NCBI GenBank assembly: GCA_017302015.1
Contig: JAFLEE010000015.1
Location: 1 to 64,000, forward strand
DNA length: 64,000 nucleotides
Direction of reading: 5' to 3'
Source of the DNA: Spirochaetota bacterium
Lineage (GTDB): Bacteria; Spirochaetota; UBA12135; COTS27; JAFLEE01
Shown: piece after piece, positions 45,329-53,813 of the stretch
Layout of the letters: each line of letters opens with the position of its first letter
How positions within the stretch are numbered: position 1 is the first letter of the stretch
The notes under the pieces: model-generated
The model's input: the letters and a program-made list of their open reading frames with translations, nothing else
Databases searched by the model: none
Told to the model about the DNA's origin: nothing
Position numbers and translations under genes: made by a program

Positions 45329-48187
45329 ATGCGCCTGCGTACCCCCCTCCCCGCCCCGCTCCACCCATTGGCCGCCCGTCTCGGGGTGCCCCCCGAATCG
45401 CCGGCTCTTTGCATGCTCAGCGACTTTACCCTCGACGGGCGCATCGAATCCCAGTACCTCCTCGCCGCCCCCGGCCGTCTTCTCGTCCTCGCCGAATCCA
45501 CGCCCGACGGCGCCCTCATCGATCTCGATCTCAACGACACCCAGGAGTTCCGCTGCATCCCGGTGGTCGGCTCCGGGCTCCTCCAGATCAAGACCGAGGG
45601 GGCGTGGATCGATCTGGTGCGCTACGGCACCGCCCATAAGTACCATTTCCACCGGCTCTCGCGCCGCCTGGGCCAATTGGCCAAGGGCGAGACGCTCACC
45701 CTGGTGGACGAGGACGAGATCGACCCCTGCCGTTGCCCGAGCTGCGGCCTCATGCGCGAGAACGCGGGAGAGACCTGCCCCCGCTGCATCGACCGGCGCC
45801 TGGTGTTCCGGCGCATCCTTCAGATGGTGAAGCCGTACTGGCCCGCCGCGCTCATCGTCCTGACCCTCATGCTCATCGGGGTCACCCTCGACATCGTATC
45901 GCCGCTGCTCACCAAGTTCCTCATCGACGATGTGCTCAAGCCGGTGAACCCGGACGCCGTGCGTATGGCGCCGCTGCTCAATATCCCCCTAGCGGTGGCC
46001 CACCTTCTCCCCGGCGTGGTGATGGTGCTGGCGAGCGTCCAGATCCTGCGCACCCTGGTGAACATCTTCAACGGCCGCCTCGCCACCCGCGTCGGCACGG
46101 CCCTCACCCGCGACATCCGCGGCCGCATGGTGGAGCACCTGGAGAAACTCTCCCTGGCCTATTACGACCGCCAGCAGATCGGCTCATTGGTCACCCGGGT
46201 CGCCCACGACACCGACGCCGTGCAGGGGTTCATGTCCCAGCTCTCCGGCGGCTTCCTGCTCCAGATCCTCATGGTCGCCCTCAGCGTGGGGATGATGTTC
46301 CACCTCGAACCGCGCCTGGCCGTCTGGACCCTGGTGCCCGCGCCCTTCGTGCTCCTGGGCACCCTCATCTTCACCCGCTACGTGCAGCCTCTCTACCGGC
46401 GCCTGTGGGACCGCTCCAGCAAGCAGGCGGGCATGCTCAGCGGCCTCCTCTCGGGCATCCGCGTCATCAAATCCTTCGCCCAGGAGGACCGGGAACTCGA
46501 GCGCTTCCAGGCCCATAGCGGCGCGCTTCGCTCCATGCAGGTGCGCCTCGACATGGCGGCCGGCACCTTCTTCCCGGCCATGGGCCTGCTCTTCCAGGTG
46601 GGCGGCTGGATCATCTGGTACGTGGGCGGCCACGCGGTGCTCGGGGGGACGCTCAGCCTGGGCACCCTCATGGCGTTCCTGGGCTACCTGTGGATGTTCT
46701 ACGGGCCGCTGTCGCAGCTCACCAACCTCTCCAATTGGGTCACCCAATTCTCGGTGCAGATGCACCGCATCTTCGAGGTGCTCGACACGCCCATCATCGT
46801 CGCCGACGCCGCCGAACCGGTCCGCCTCCCCCAGATGAAGGGAGACATCTCCTTCCTCGACGTGTCCTTCGGCTACGTCCGCCAGCAGCCCATCCTGAAG
46901 GAAGTCACCCTCGAGATCAAGGCCGGCCAGCGCATCGGCGTGGTGGGGCGCAGCGGCTCGGGGAAGACCACCCTCATCAACCTCCTCATGCGCTTCTACG
47001 ACGTCGAGGAGGGCGAGGTGCGCATCGACGGGGTCGACCTTCGCGCCATCGCCCGGGCCGATATCCACCGCCAGGTGGGCGTCGTCCTCCAGGAGCCCTT
47101 CCTCTTCCGCGGCACGATCTGGGAGAACCTCGTCTACGGCCGCACCGACGCCGACACCGAGCGCGTCATCGCGGCCGCCAAGGCCGGCAATTGCCACGAC
47201 TTCATCATGAAGCAGCTCCACGCCTACGACACCTGGGTGGGGGAGCGCGGCTCGGGCCTCTCGGGCGGCGAACGCCAACGCCTCTCCATCGCCCGGGCCC
47301 TCCTGTGCGAACCGCGCATCCTCATCCTCGACGAGGCCACCTCCAGCGTCGACAGCGAAAGCGAGCTCCAGATCCAGCAGGCCCTGGGCGAACTCACCAA
47401 GGGGCGCACCAGCATCATCATCGCCCACCGCCTGACGACGCTGCGGACCTGCGACGCCATCATGGTCATGGACGACGGGCGCATGGTGGAATCGGGCACC
47501 CACGACGACCTCATGCGCAAGGACGGCCGCTACGCCCGCATGGTGAAGATCCAGGGCACGCTCAACCCCAAGGCCAACGTCGACGACGTCATCCTCCAGG
47601 ACGAGGAGAACAAGCGCCAGCGCCAGATCCTCGACGAATCCTACGCGGTCAAGGAGGGGATGCTCCCCCCCGTGGGCGGGCACCGGGTGCGCTGGCTCGA
47701 TCCCTCCAACGCGACCATCCGCCGGGACGCCCGAGGGGCCCTCGTCGTCGCCGCCCGGGGCGAGGCCGAGCATCCGGGGGTCTTCGCGCTGCGCATCATC
47801 CCCGTGCAGCACGCCGAGCGCTACATCAGCCTGCGCAATTACGACGGCGAGAACCGGGAGCAGGAAGTCGGCGTCTTGCGAGCGCTCTCCGATTGGCCCG
47901 CCGAGACCCAAGAGGTGCTGCGCGCCGCCCTCGGCCGCCGCTATTTCGTCTACATCGTCACCGGCGTGAAGCGCGTCGAGCAATTCCAGAATTTCCTGGC
48001 CTTCGAGATCGAGACCGACCACGGCCCCAAGAACTTCATCACCCGCTACGCCGGCGCCACGGCCATCGAGTTCGGCACCGGCGGCAAGATGCTCATCGAC
48101 GTCGAGGACAACCGCTACCTCATCCCCGAGGTGGCGAAACTGCCGCTCCGGGACCGCATGGTGTTCGAACGCTATATCTATTGGTGA
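45329..48187 (+). CDS. ABC exporter with N-terminal zinc ribbon and C-terminal DUF1854
   Basis: This 952-residue protein fuses a small N-terminal beta domain, a zinc ribbon (about residues 132-155, C-x-CPSC and CPRC), a six-helix type I exporter membrane domain (about 165-465), an ABC ATPase and a DUF1854 tail (about 790-952). Walker A is GRSGSGKTT near residue 540, the signature LSGGERQR is near 642, Walker B is LILDEATSS and the H-loop is IIAHRL, all intact. DUF1854-tailed transporters are annotated in other bacteria as cyanophycin-associated, but no cyanophycin gene is here. The ATG at 45329 is chosen over a TTG at 45269. It should work as a dimer in the inner membrane; the cargo is unknown. 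Confidence 0.88.
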   Translation: MRLRTPLPAPLHPLAARLGVPPESPALCMLSDFTLDGRIESQYLLAAPGRLLVLAESTPDGALIDLDLNDTQEFRCIPVVGSGLLQIKTEGAWIDLVRYGTAHKYHFHRLSRRLGQLAKGETLTLVDEDEIDPCRCPSCGLMRENAGETCPRCIDRRLVFRRILQMVKPYWPAALIVLTLMLIGVTLDIVSPLLTKFLIDDVLKPVNPDAVRMAPLLNIPLAVAHLLPGVVMVLASVQILRTLVNIFNGRLATRVGTALTRDIRGRMVEHLEKLSLAYYDRQQIGSLVTRVAHDTDAVQGFMSQLSGGFLLQILMVALSVGMMFHLEPRLAVWTLVPAPFVLLGTLIFTRYVQPLYRRLWDRSSKQAGMLSGLLSGIRVIKSFAQEDRELERFQAHSGALRSMQVRLDMAAGTFFPAMGLLFQVGGWIIWYVGGHAVLGGTLSLGTLMAFLGYLWMFYGPLSQLTNLSNWVTQFSVQMHRIFEVLDTPIIVADAAEPVRLPQMKGDISFLDVSFGYVRQQPILKEVTLEIKAGQRIGVVGRSGSGKTTLINLLMRFYDVEEGEVRIDGVDLRAIARADIHRQVGVVLQEPFLFRGTIWENLVYGRTDADTERVIAAAKAGNCHDFIMKQLHAYDTWVGERGSGLSGGERQRLSIARALLCEPRILILDEATSSVDSESELQIQQALGELTKGRTSIIIAHRLTTLRTCDAIMVMDDGRMVESGTHDDLMRKDGRYARMVKIQGTLNPKANVDDVILQDEENKRQRQILDESYAVKEGMLPPVGGHRVRWLDPSNATIRRDARGALVVAARGEAEHPGVFALRIIPVQHAERYISLRNYDGENREQEVGVLRALSDWPAETQEVLRAALGRRYFVYIVTGVKRVEQFQNFLAFEIETDHGPKNFITRYAGATAIEFGTGGKMLIDVEDNRYLIPEVAKLPLRDRMVFERYIYW

Positions 48188-48294
48188 AGCGGCTACCGGG
48201 CGGCGGTCCTTGAGGGCGTTCAAATGGGCGGACCCAGGCTCGGCGCACCCTGGCGGCCCGACCCGCTCTTCTGGTCGATAAAAGAAGGCCCCCG

Positions 48295-49239
48295 ATTCGC
48301 ATCCGCCACCGTCCCCCGTTTTTTTTCATCCTTTTCCTGACGGCGACCCAACTGAGCGGCGCGACTCAAGGCGCTTCTGCTCCCCTCCCCGCCTCCCAGG
48401 CGGCGGCCCCATGGGTCACCGAGGAGATCCGAGCGACCCGGGTCGAATACCGCATCTTCCCGAGCGTGGCGGCCAAATCACCGGTCAGTTACCATATCTA
48501 CCTCCCCGACATCTATCACAAAGAAACGCTGCGCCGCTTCCCGGTCTTGTATTGGCTCCACGGCACCGGCGGCGGCCTCCCCGGCATCGCAAAACTCGCG
48601 GCCTTCTTCGATGACGCGATCCGCGCGGGCAAGACGCCCGCCATGCTCGTCGTCTTCGCCAATGGACTCGCGACCAGCCTGTGGTGCGATTCCAAGGACG
48701 GTTCGGTGCCGATGGAGTCCGTAGTGGTGGAAGAACTCGTTCCCCACGTCGACGCGACCACCCGCACCCGCGCCGATCGCGGAGGACGGCTGATCGAAGG
48801 CTTCAGCATGGGCGGCTACGGTGCGGCGCGCCTGGGGCTCAAATACCCCGGCGTGTTCGGCGCTATCTCGATCCTCGCCGGAGGACCGCTGGATCCGGAG
48901 TTCAGGGGCCCGAAGGCGCTTTCCGATCCCGCGCTCCGCGAGCGCATCCTACGGACCGTTTTCAGCGGCGATCTCGAGGCCTTCAAGGCCCAGAGCCCGT
49001 GGGTCTTGGCGGCGCGTTACGGCGCCACCGCCCACGGCAGAACGCCGATACGGATTGCGATCGGATCCCTCGACTTCACCCTCGGCGACAACCGGAATTT
49101 TTCCGGGCGCCTCGACGCCTTGAGCATCCCCCACACTTTTTCCGTCGTCCCGGACGTGGGCCATGACTCCCTATCGCTTATGCGGGGGCTCGGGGAATCC
49201 AATTGGGCCTTCTACCGCGAAGTTTTCGGGTTCCAATAA
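48295..49239 (+). CDS. exported esterase D-like hydrolase with apparent ATT start
   Basis: The frame encodes an alpha/beta hydrolase of the esterase D (PF00756) type, with the oxyanion strand LYWLHGTGGG, the nucleophile S171 in GFSMGG, and a candidate catalytic His in the segment VPDVGHDSL. Upstream of the first common start (GTG, 48466) the same frame continues cleanly as RIRHRPPFFFILFLT, a good signal peptide, then a coding-like stretch. No ATG, GTG or TTG exists in frame between the stop at 48211-48213 and 48466, but AGAAGG lies six bases before an ATT at 48295. The protein would be 314 residues and periplasmic, perhaps removing acyl groups from glycans. An alternative is an ATG at 48224 joined by one missing T in the T8 run near 48319-48328. 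Confidence 0.75.
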   Translation: MRIRHRPPFFFILFLTATQLSGATQGASAPLPASQAAAPWVTEEIRATRVEYRIFPSVAAKSPVSYHIYLPDIYHKETLRRFPVLYWLHGTGGGLPGIAKLAAFFDDAIRAGKTPAMLVVFANGLATSLWCDSKDGSVPMESVVVEELVPHVDATTRTRADRGGRLIEGFSMGGYGAARLGLKYPGVFGAISILAGGPLDPEFRGPKALSDPALRERILRTVFSGDLEAFKAQSPWVLAARYGATAHGRTPIRIAIGSLDFTLGDNRNFSGRLDALSIPHTFSVVPDVGHDSLSLMRGLGESNWAFYREVFGFQ

Positions 49240-49562
49240 CCAAGAGCCCGAGGGCGCCGAAGGCCACGCGCTTTCCTGATGAAGGGCGCTTGTTCGGGGG
49301 ATCCCCAACGATTCGACCAAACTTTCCCCGCCCACAAGATTTTTTTCCGGGATTTCTAAGGAGGCTCCACGTCGGATGACTGGACGAGCTCCGGAGTTCT
49401 TGGCGAATCGCTTCCGCGCCGGAACGCCCATGCGCCGCCGCGAAAACCGTATCGGATGGAATCCATTCGCACATCGAAGGTTCTAAGTCGGTTTAATTCA
49501 TCCGCCAAAGAAAAGAGATTCCCCGGCGACCCGATGGTTTGCCAAATCCTCCCCCCCCTATA

Positions 49563-49721
49563 GAAATGCGTAAGCGTTTCACGTCGGGGTCGACGCAGGT
49601 GCCCGTGATCCCGCGCGGGGGAATCGGTCCGCGGAGGAGCGCCTAAGCGCCACCGCAAAACCGCATCGGCCAAAACCAGCAGGCGCTTCGAGCGCTCCGG
49701 AGCGGATCGATTCCCCTGCGC
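49563..49721 (+). ncRNA. predicted structured RNA element, unit 1
   Basis: Hairpin A: GAAATGC (49563-49569) and GCGTTTC (49574-49580) close on GTAA, a GNRA tetraloop, with one U-G pair. Hairpin B: 20-base arms at 49613-49632 and 49702-49721 pair fully with two G-U pairs. Inside lie a GGA/GGA loop, GGAGCGC (49636-49642) with GCGCTCC (49692-49698), and AAGCGCC (49645-49651) with GGCGCTT (49682-49688), topped by a 30-base apical region. The wobble pairs and the GNRA loop only make sense for plus-strand RNA. Whether it is transcribed is unknown. Confidence 0.55.
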
Positions 49722-49774
49722 AGGAGAAGGGATTCCCCGGCGACCCGATGGTTTAACAAATCCTCCCCCCCATA

Positions 49775-49933
49775 GAAATGCGTAAGCGTTTCACGTCGGG
49801 GTCAACGCGGGTGCCCGTGATCCCGCGCGGGTGAAACGATCCGCGGAGGAGCGCCTAAGCGCCACCGCAAAACCGCATCGGCATAAACCCGCAGGCGCTT
49901 CGAGCGCTCCGGAGCGGATCGATTCACCCGCGC
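49775..49933 (+). ncRNA. predicted structured RNA element, unit 2
   Basis: The same fold as unit 1: GNRA hairpin at 49775-49792 and long hairpin with arms 49825-49844 and 49914-49933. Compared with unit 1, arm position 8 changes from G-C to U-A on both sides, position 5 from G-U to G-C and position 15 from G-U to A-U, while position 12 becomes an A-A mismatch. Substitutions that keep pairing are evidence that the stem is selected. Confidence 0.55.
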
Positions 49934-49994
49934 TGGAGAAGGGATTCCCCGGCGATCCGATGGTTTGTAAAAATCCTGACAACAGAGCGGAGCG

Positions 49995-52685
49995 TTACCT
50001 CGCGCACCTCGCCACAAGATCGAAGATCGACCGATAGGGCACCCCCGCGTGGCGGGTGAGCCCGATCTCGCAGCCGCGGCTGGAAGAGACGCCGTGGCCG
50101 CAATCCGCCGGGAGTTGCTCCTTCAAGAAGCGCAGCGCGCTGCGGTTGAGTTCGGGGCGCAGGAAGCCGCGGTCGCCGGCGAAGGCGCAACAATCGGTAT
50201 CCACCGGGAAGATCGGCTTGGCGCACAAACGGGCGGCGACCCGTTGCCAGGCGGGTTCGAGGCCCATCTTGCGGTCGCTGCACGGGATGTGGAAGGCGAT
50301 GGGTTCCTCGAGGGGCGCCAGGGTCAAGCGGGGAAGCAGGATGCGCTCGAGGAAGGCGATGGGCGCGGTCTCCTTGGGGAAATGCAGCGCGCAGGGGCTG
50401 GTGTCGATGAGGAGCGGCAGGCGGCCGTCTTCCGTGGCCTCGCGGATGGCCTCGACGAGTTCGCGGTGCTTCGCTTCGCCCTCGGCGGGGAAGCCCTTGC
50501 TCTCGAAGGCCTTGCCGCAACATAGGTTGGGCAGGTTCTTGGGCAGGACGGCCTCGAGCCCGGCGCGCTCGAAGAGGTCGAGGACCGCCTCGGGGGTGGA
50601 GACGGCCTTGTCGCCGGAACCGGCCCCGAGGGTGCGCGCCATGCAACTGGGGAAATACACCGCGCGGTCCCCGTGGGGCCTCGGCTTGGGGACGCGCGCC
50701 GCCTTGGGGAGCCCGGGCGCCAAGGCGGTGCCGAGCCTCGCCACCGTCGCCACGGCGGCGAAATTGCCCGCGATGCTCGCGGCGACCCGGCGCCCCAAGC
50801 CCGACCATTCGGTCTGGCGAAGGGCGACGGTGAGTTTGCCGGTGTCGATGCCCACCGGGCAGGCCAGGGCACACAGGCCGTCGGCCGCGCAGGTATCGAT
50901 TCCCTGGTAGACGTAGGCGCGGGCCAGCTCCTTGAATCGGGCGGCTTCCGCGGGGATTTCCTGGAGGCGCGCGACTTCGCGCACCGAGGCGATGCGCTGG
51001 CGCGGGGTGAGGGTGAGGTGGCGGGAGGGGCAACGGGGCTCGCAGAAACCGCACTCGATGCAGGCGTCCACCAGTTCGTGGGCCGCGGGCATGGGCTTAA
51101 GGTTCTTGAGGTGCGCCTCGGGGTCGTCGCTGAGGATGACCCCGGGATTGAGGATGCCCCGTGGATCGATGAGCGCCTTGAGGCGGCCCATGATGCCGTA
51201 GAGGTCTTCGCCCCATTCCCGGGCCACGAAGGGGGCCATATTGCGGCCCGTGCCGTGCTCGGCCTTGAGGGAGCCGTCCAGGCGCAGGACGAGGGCCGCC
51301 ACGTCCTCCATGAAGGCGGCGTAGCGCGCCACTTCCGAGGGCCCGCCGAAGGATTGGGAGAAGACGAAGTGGATATTCCCCGCGAGGGCGTGGCCGAAGA
51401 TCACGCCATCGGGATAGCCGTGGCGCGCCATGAGTTCCTGGACGCGCGCGATGCCCTCGGCGAGTCGCTCGATGGGGAAGGCGACGTCTTCGATGATCAC
51501 CGTCGTGCCCGTGGGGCGCTTCGCCCCCACGGCCGGGAAGACGCCCTTGCGGATCTTCCAGAACGCCTCGTATTCGGCGGGGACGCGGGTAAAGGCGGGG
51601 GGCGCCAGGAGCGACGGTCCCCCCAGGAGGCCGGCGAGTTCGGCGATTTGCGAGGTGAGGAGTTCCTCGGAGGGGGCCCGCGTCTCCACCAGGAGGGCCG
51701 CGGCGGCCTCCGGGAGGCCCTCGATCATGGCGGGGATCCCCGGCTTTCCCTCCACCGACCTCAGGGCGGGCCGGTCCAGGAGTTCCGCCGCGGAGACGCT
51801 GCGCCCCTGGAGGCGCACCACGGCCTCGCAGACCGCCGCCATGTCGCGGAAGAGGAGCAGCGCGCTGGCCTTGTGGGGATGCTCCGCCACCGTGCGGTAG
51901 GTGATCGAGGAGAGGAAGGCCAGCGTGCCCTCGCTGCCGATCAGGAGGTGGGCCAGCGCGTCCACCGGATCGTCGAAATCCAGGAGCGCGTTGAGGCCGT
52001 AGCCGGTGGTGTTCTTGATCCGGTATTTGTTCCGCAGGCGCTCGGCGAGGGCCGGGGCGCGGACTTCGTCCATGAGGGCCCGAAGCCCCGACAGCAGGGC
52101 CCCGTGCCCGGCGGCCCATACGCGGCGGGAGGATTCGTCCCCGGTATCGAGGACGCTCCCGTCGGTGAACACCGCGCGGAGCGAGCGCAGCGTGTGGTAG
52201 GAGTTCTCGACGATCCCGCAGCACATCCCGCTGGCGTTATTGGCCGCGATCCCCCCGATCATGGCCGCGTCGATGGAAGCGGGGTCGGGCCCGATCTTCT
52301 TTCCGTAGGGGGCGAGGAACCGATTGGCCTGGGAGCCGGTCAGCCCCGGATCGAGGCGGATCCAGGATCCGTCCGGCGCGACCTCGGCGCGGCGCCAGGC
52401 CGTACCCAGGGTCACGAGCACCGAATCGGTGATGGCCTGGCCCGAGAGGCTCGTGCCGGCGGCGCGGAAGGTAACGGGCACCCGCAAGGAATCAGCGAGG
52501 GTCACGAGGAAAGAGAGTTCCGCCTCATCCTTCACCGCCACGACGATCTTGGGGGTGAGCCGGTAGAAGCCCGCGTCGGTCCCCTTGGCGAAGGTGGTGA
52601 GCGCGTCGGTGGCTACCCGGTCTTTCGGGATTTTTTTCAGCAGGCGGCGGTGGAAACTCGACCAGGGTTCGGGTAGTTTGGGCAT
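49995..52685 (-). CDS. fused FAD / Fe-S D-lactate-type dehydrogenase
   Basis: This 896-residue protein fuses a PCMH-type FAD-binding domain (about residues 39-270, with AAGTSLSGQ and NNASGMCCG), an FAD-linked oxidase C-terminal domain (about 280-515), two 4Fe-4S segments (CIECGFCEPRCP near 541 and CAADGLCALACP near 595) and a C-terminal cysteine-rich (CCG) region with LCCGKAF and CCAFAG. This is the single-chain form of D-lactate or D-2-hydroxyacid dehydrogenases that pass electrons to the membrane. The second cluster has a wider spacing, usual in this family. It probably oxidises D-lactate, glycolate or D-2-hydroxyglutarate. Its stop lies 18 bp from the repeat array. Confidence 0.93.
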   Translation of the reverse strand: MPKLPEPWSSFHRRLLKKIPKDRVATDALTTFAKGTDAGFYRLTPKIVVAVKDEAELSFLVTLADSLRVPVTFRAAGTSLSGQAITDSVLVTLGTAWRRAEVAPDGSWIRLDPGLTGSQANRFLAPYGKKIGPDPASIDAAMIGGIAANNASGMCCGIVENSYHTLRSLRAVFTDGSVLDTGDESSRRVWAAGHGALLSGLRALMDEVRAPALAERLRNKYRIKNTTGYGLNALLDFDDPVDALAHLLIGSEGTLAFLSSITYRTVAEHPHKASALLLFRDMAAVCEAVVRLQGRSVSAAELLDRPALRSVEGKPGIPAMIEGLPEAAAALLVETRAPSEELLTSQIAELAGLLGGPSLLAPPAFTRVPAEYEAFWKIRKGVFPAVGAKRPTGTTVIIEDVAFPIERLAEGIARVQELMARHGYPDGVIFGHALAGNIHFVFSQSFGGPSEVARYAAFMEDVAALVLRLDGSLKAEHGTGRNMAPFVAREWGEDLYGIMGRLKALIDPRGILNPGVILSDDPEAHLKNLKPMPAAHELVDACIECGFCEPRCPSRHLTLTPRQRIASVREVARLQEIPAEAARFKELARAYVYQGIDTCAADGLCALACPVGIDTGKLTVALRQTEWSGLGRRVAASIAGNFAAVATVARLGTALAPGLPKAARVPKPRPHGDRAVYFPSCMARTLGAGSGDKAVSTPEAVLDLFERAGLEAVLPKNLPNLCCGKAFESKGFPAEGEAKHRELVEAIREATEDGRLPLLIDTSPCALHFPKETAPIAFLERILLPRLTLAPLEEPIAFHIPCSDRKMGLEPAWQRVAARLCAKPIFPVDTDCCAFAGDRGFLRPELNRSALRFLKEQLPADCGHGVSSSRGCEIGLTRHAGVPYRSIFDLVARCAR

Positions 52686-52851
52686 GGGAGAGGGCTCTTT
52701 CTCGCGCGGCGGGCGTGCCCAATTTTACCTTCTGGCGGGGATCCCGGCAGGTGAAAACGGTTGCACGTACGTAAGCCCCTTCCCGCTCCGTTGCGCCCAC
52801 GGGGCGCGGGAGGCTCCATCGTAAACTATCCCAACAGAAGGAAACGCCGTT

Positions 52852-53283
52852 ATGAAAGAAAAAGCGCAGAACTACAAGAACCACGTCCGCATCGACTGGG
52901 TGGCGACCGGCTTCATCGTGCCCGTCGCCCTCGCGGCCCTCCCCATCTCCATCGCGCACCTCGTCCAAGAGCCCGGGTGGCTCTCCGGGTACCTCGTCCT
53001 CGCCGCCTTCGCCGCGGCGCTCTCCGTGTTCAAGATGCGGGGCAACGCCATCCGCGTCCAGAACCGCGTCATCCGCCTCGAAGAGCGCCGGCGCCTGGAA
53101 AAACTACTGAAGGGGCCCCTGGCCAAGAGGATCCCGGACCTCACAACCCCGCAACTCATCGCCATCCGCTTCGCCGCAGACGCGGAAGTCCCCGGCCTCG
53201 TGAAGAAGGCCCTCGCGGGGATGGGGCGGGAAGACCTCAAAAAAGAGATCCGATCCTGGCGGGCCGACCACCTGCGGGTCTGA
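52852..53283 (+). CDS. DUF6526-like small membrane protein
   Basis: This 143-residue protein has a short polar N-terminus with QNYKNH, two membrane helices (about residues 20-62) and a soluble helical tail with the conserved segments RVQNRVIRLEERRRL, IAIRFAADAEVP and IRSWRADHLRV. This pattern matches DUF6526 proteins, whose function is unknown. It is divergent from the lactate-type dehydrogenase gene, and ACAGAAGGAAAC before the ATG supplies the ribosome-binding site. Confidence 0.85.
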   Translation: MKEKAQNYKNHVRIDWVATGFIVPVALAALPISIAHLVQEPGWLSGYLVLAAFAAALSVFKMRGNAIRVQNRVIRLEERRRLEKLLKGPLAKRIPDLTTPQLIAIRFAADAEVPGLVKKALAGMGREDLKKEIRSWRADHLRV

Positions 53284-53296
53284 AGCGCTCGCCGCG

Positions 53297-53314
53297 CGGC
53301 CCCGATCTGGGCCG
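53297..53314. terminator. hairpin between convergent genes
   Basis: CGGCCC (53297-53302) pairs with GGGCCG (53309-53314) over CGATCT. It lies exactly between the stop codons of the DUF6526-like gene and the convergent gene at 53317. T runs are short. Confidence 0.5.
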
Positions 53315-53316
53315 GC

Positions 53317-53730
53317 TTATTTGAGTTGGGCGCCCACGCGCTTCTGGAACATCTCGAAGCGCGACTGGGCCAGGAGGTTTCCGGCGATGAACGCCTCGCC
53401 CTCGGCCATGGTGCGCTGCCAGGCGTCGGGGAATTTCGCCTTGAGCCCTTGGCATTTGGCCACGAACCAATAGCCCTCGCCGCAATTCTTGGCGAAGAGC
53501 GGCGCGTCGACCGCGCCGTTATTGGCGATGGAGAACGCCATCTCCCAATAGCTGGTGGCTTGGCGCATATAGGCGTTCTCTTCCCGCCGCTCGCCGCTGA
53601 CGACCGCGCGCACCTCGTCGGCGGTCAGGGGCGTCCAGGCGCCGAACCAGGCGCGGGCCTTGCGGCAGACTTCTTCGCGGCGCAGGTCGTAGAGTTTGAG
53701 GATGAGTTCGGCATCGTGGTGGTTGGCCAT
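53317..53730 (-). CDS. small soluble protein of unknown function
   Basis: I do not recognise this 137-residue protein with certainty. It is predicted all-helical, without signal or membrane segments, and contains the stretch MRQATSYWEMAFSIANNGAVD that appears as a conserved core in short bacterial hypothetical proteins. A clean ATG follows a purine-rich stretch. It is convergent with the DUF6526-like gene and lies 83 bp downstream of the ROK gene on the same strand. Confidence 0.7.
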   Translation of the reverse strand: MANHHDAELILKLYDLRREEVCRKARAWFGAWTPLTADEVRAVVSGERREENAYMRQATSYWEMAFSIANNGAVDAPLFAKNCGEGYWFVAKCQGLKAKFPDAWQRTMAEGEAFIAGNLLAQSRFEMFQKRVGAQLK

Positions 53731-53813
53731 GTGGACTCCAAGGATCGGCGGCGTGCGTTCTCGCGCGCCGCGTTTACTCTATATTTAACAGAAAGAACGG
53801 GCAAAGGAAAGCG

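Larger units (their letters stand above)
49380..49977. repeat. tandem 212-214-bp structured repeat, two full and two partial copies
   Basis: A box CCCCGGCGACCCGATGGTTT occurs at 49521-49540 and 49735-49754, and with one change at 49947-49966. Between them two units (49521-49734 and 49735-49946) are about 90% identical by eye. The third copy stops at 49977, 18 bp before the dehydrogenase stop codon. A diverged fourth copy precedes at about 49380-49520. Each full unit folds into a GNRA-capped hairpin and a long hairpin with 20-bp arms. The remaining DNA from 49240 to 49379 shows nothing else recognisable. Confidence 0.93.

Noticed and set aside
49515-49977. Repeat units as integron attC sites
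   Set aside because: The units form long hairpins and one has GTTTAAC, but the core boxes are not paired at the stem ends, the box varies between copies, no cassette genes lie between units and no integrase is present.
49356-50017. Minus-strand reading frames inside the repeats
   Set aside because: They share peptide pieces only because the DNA is repeated, they stop at different places in each copy, and the stem pairing explains the conservation better.
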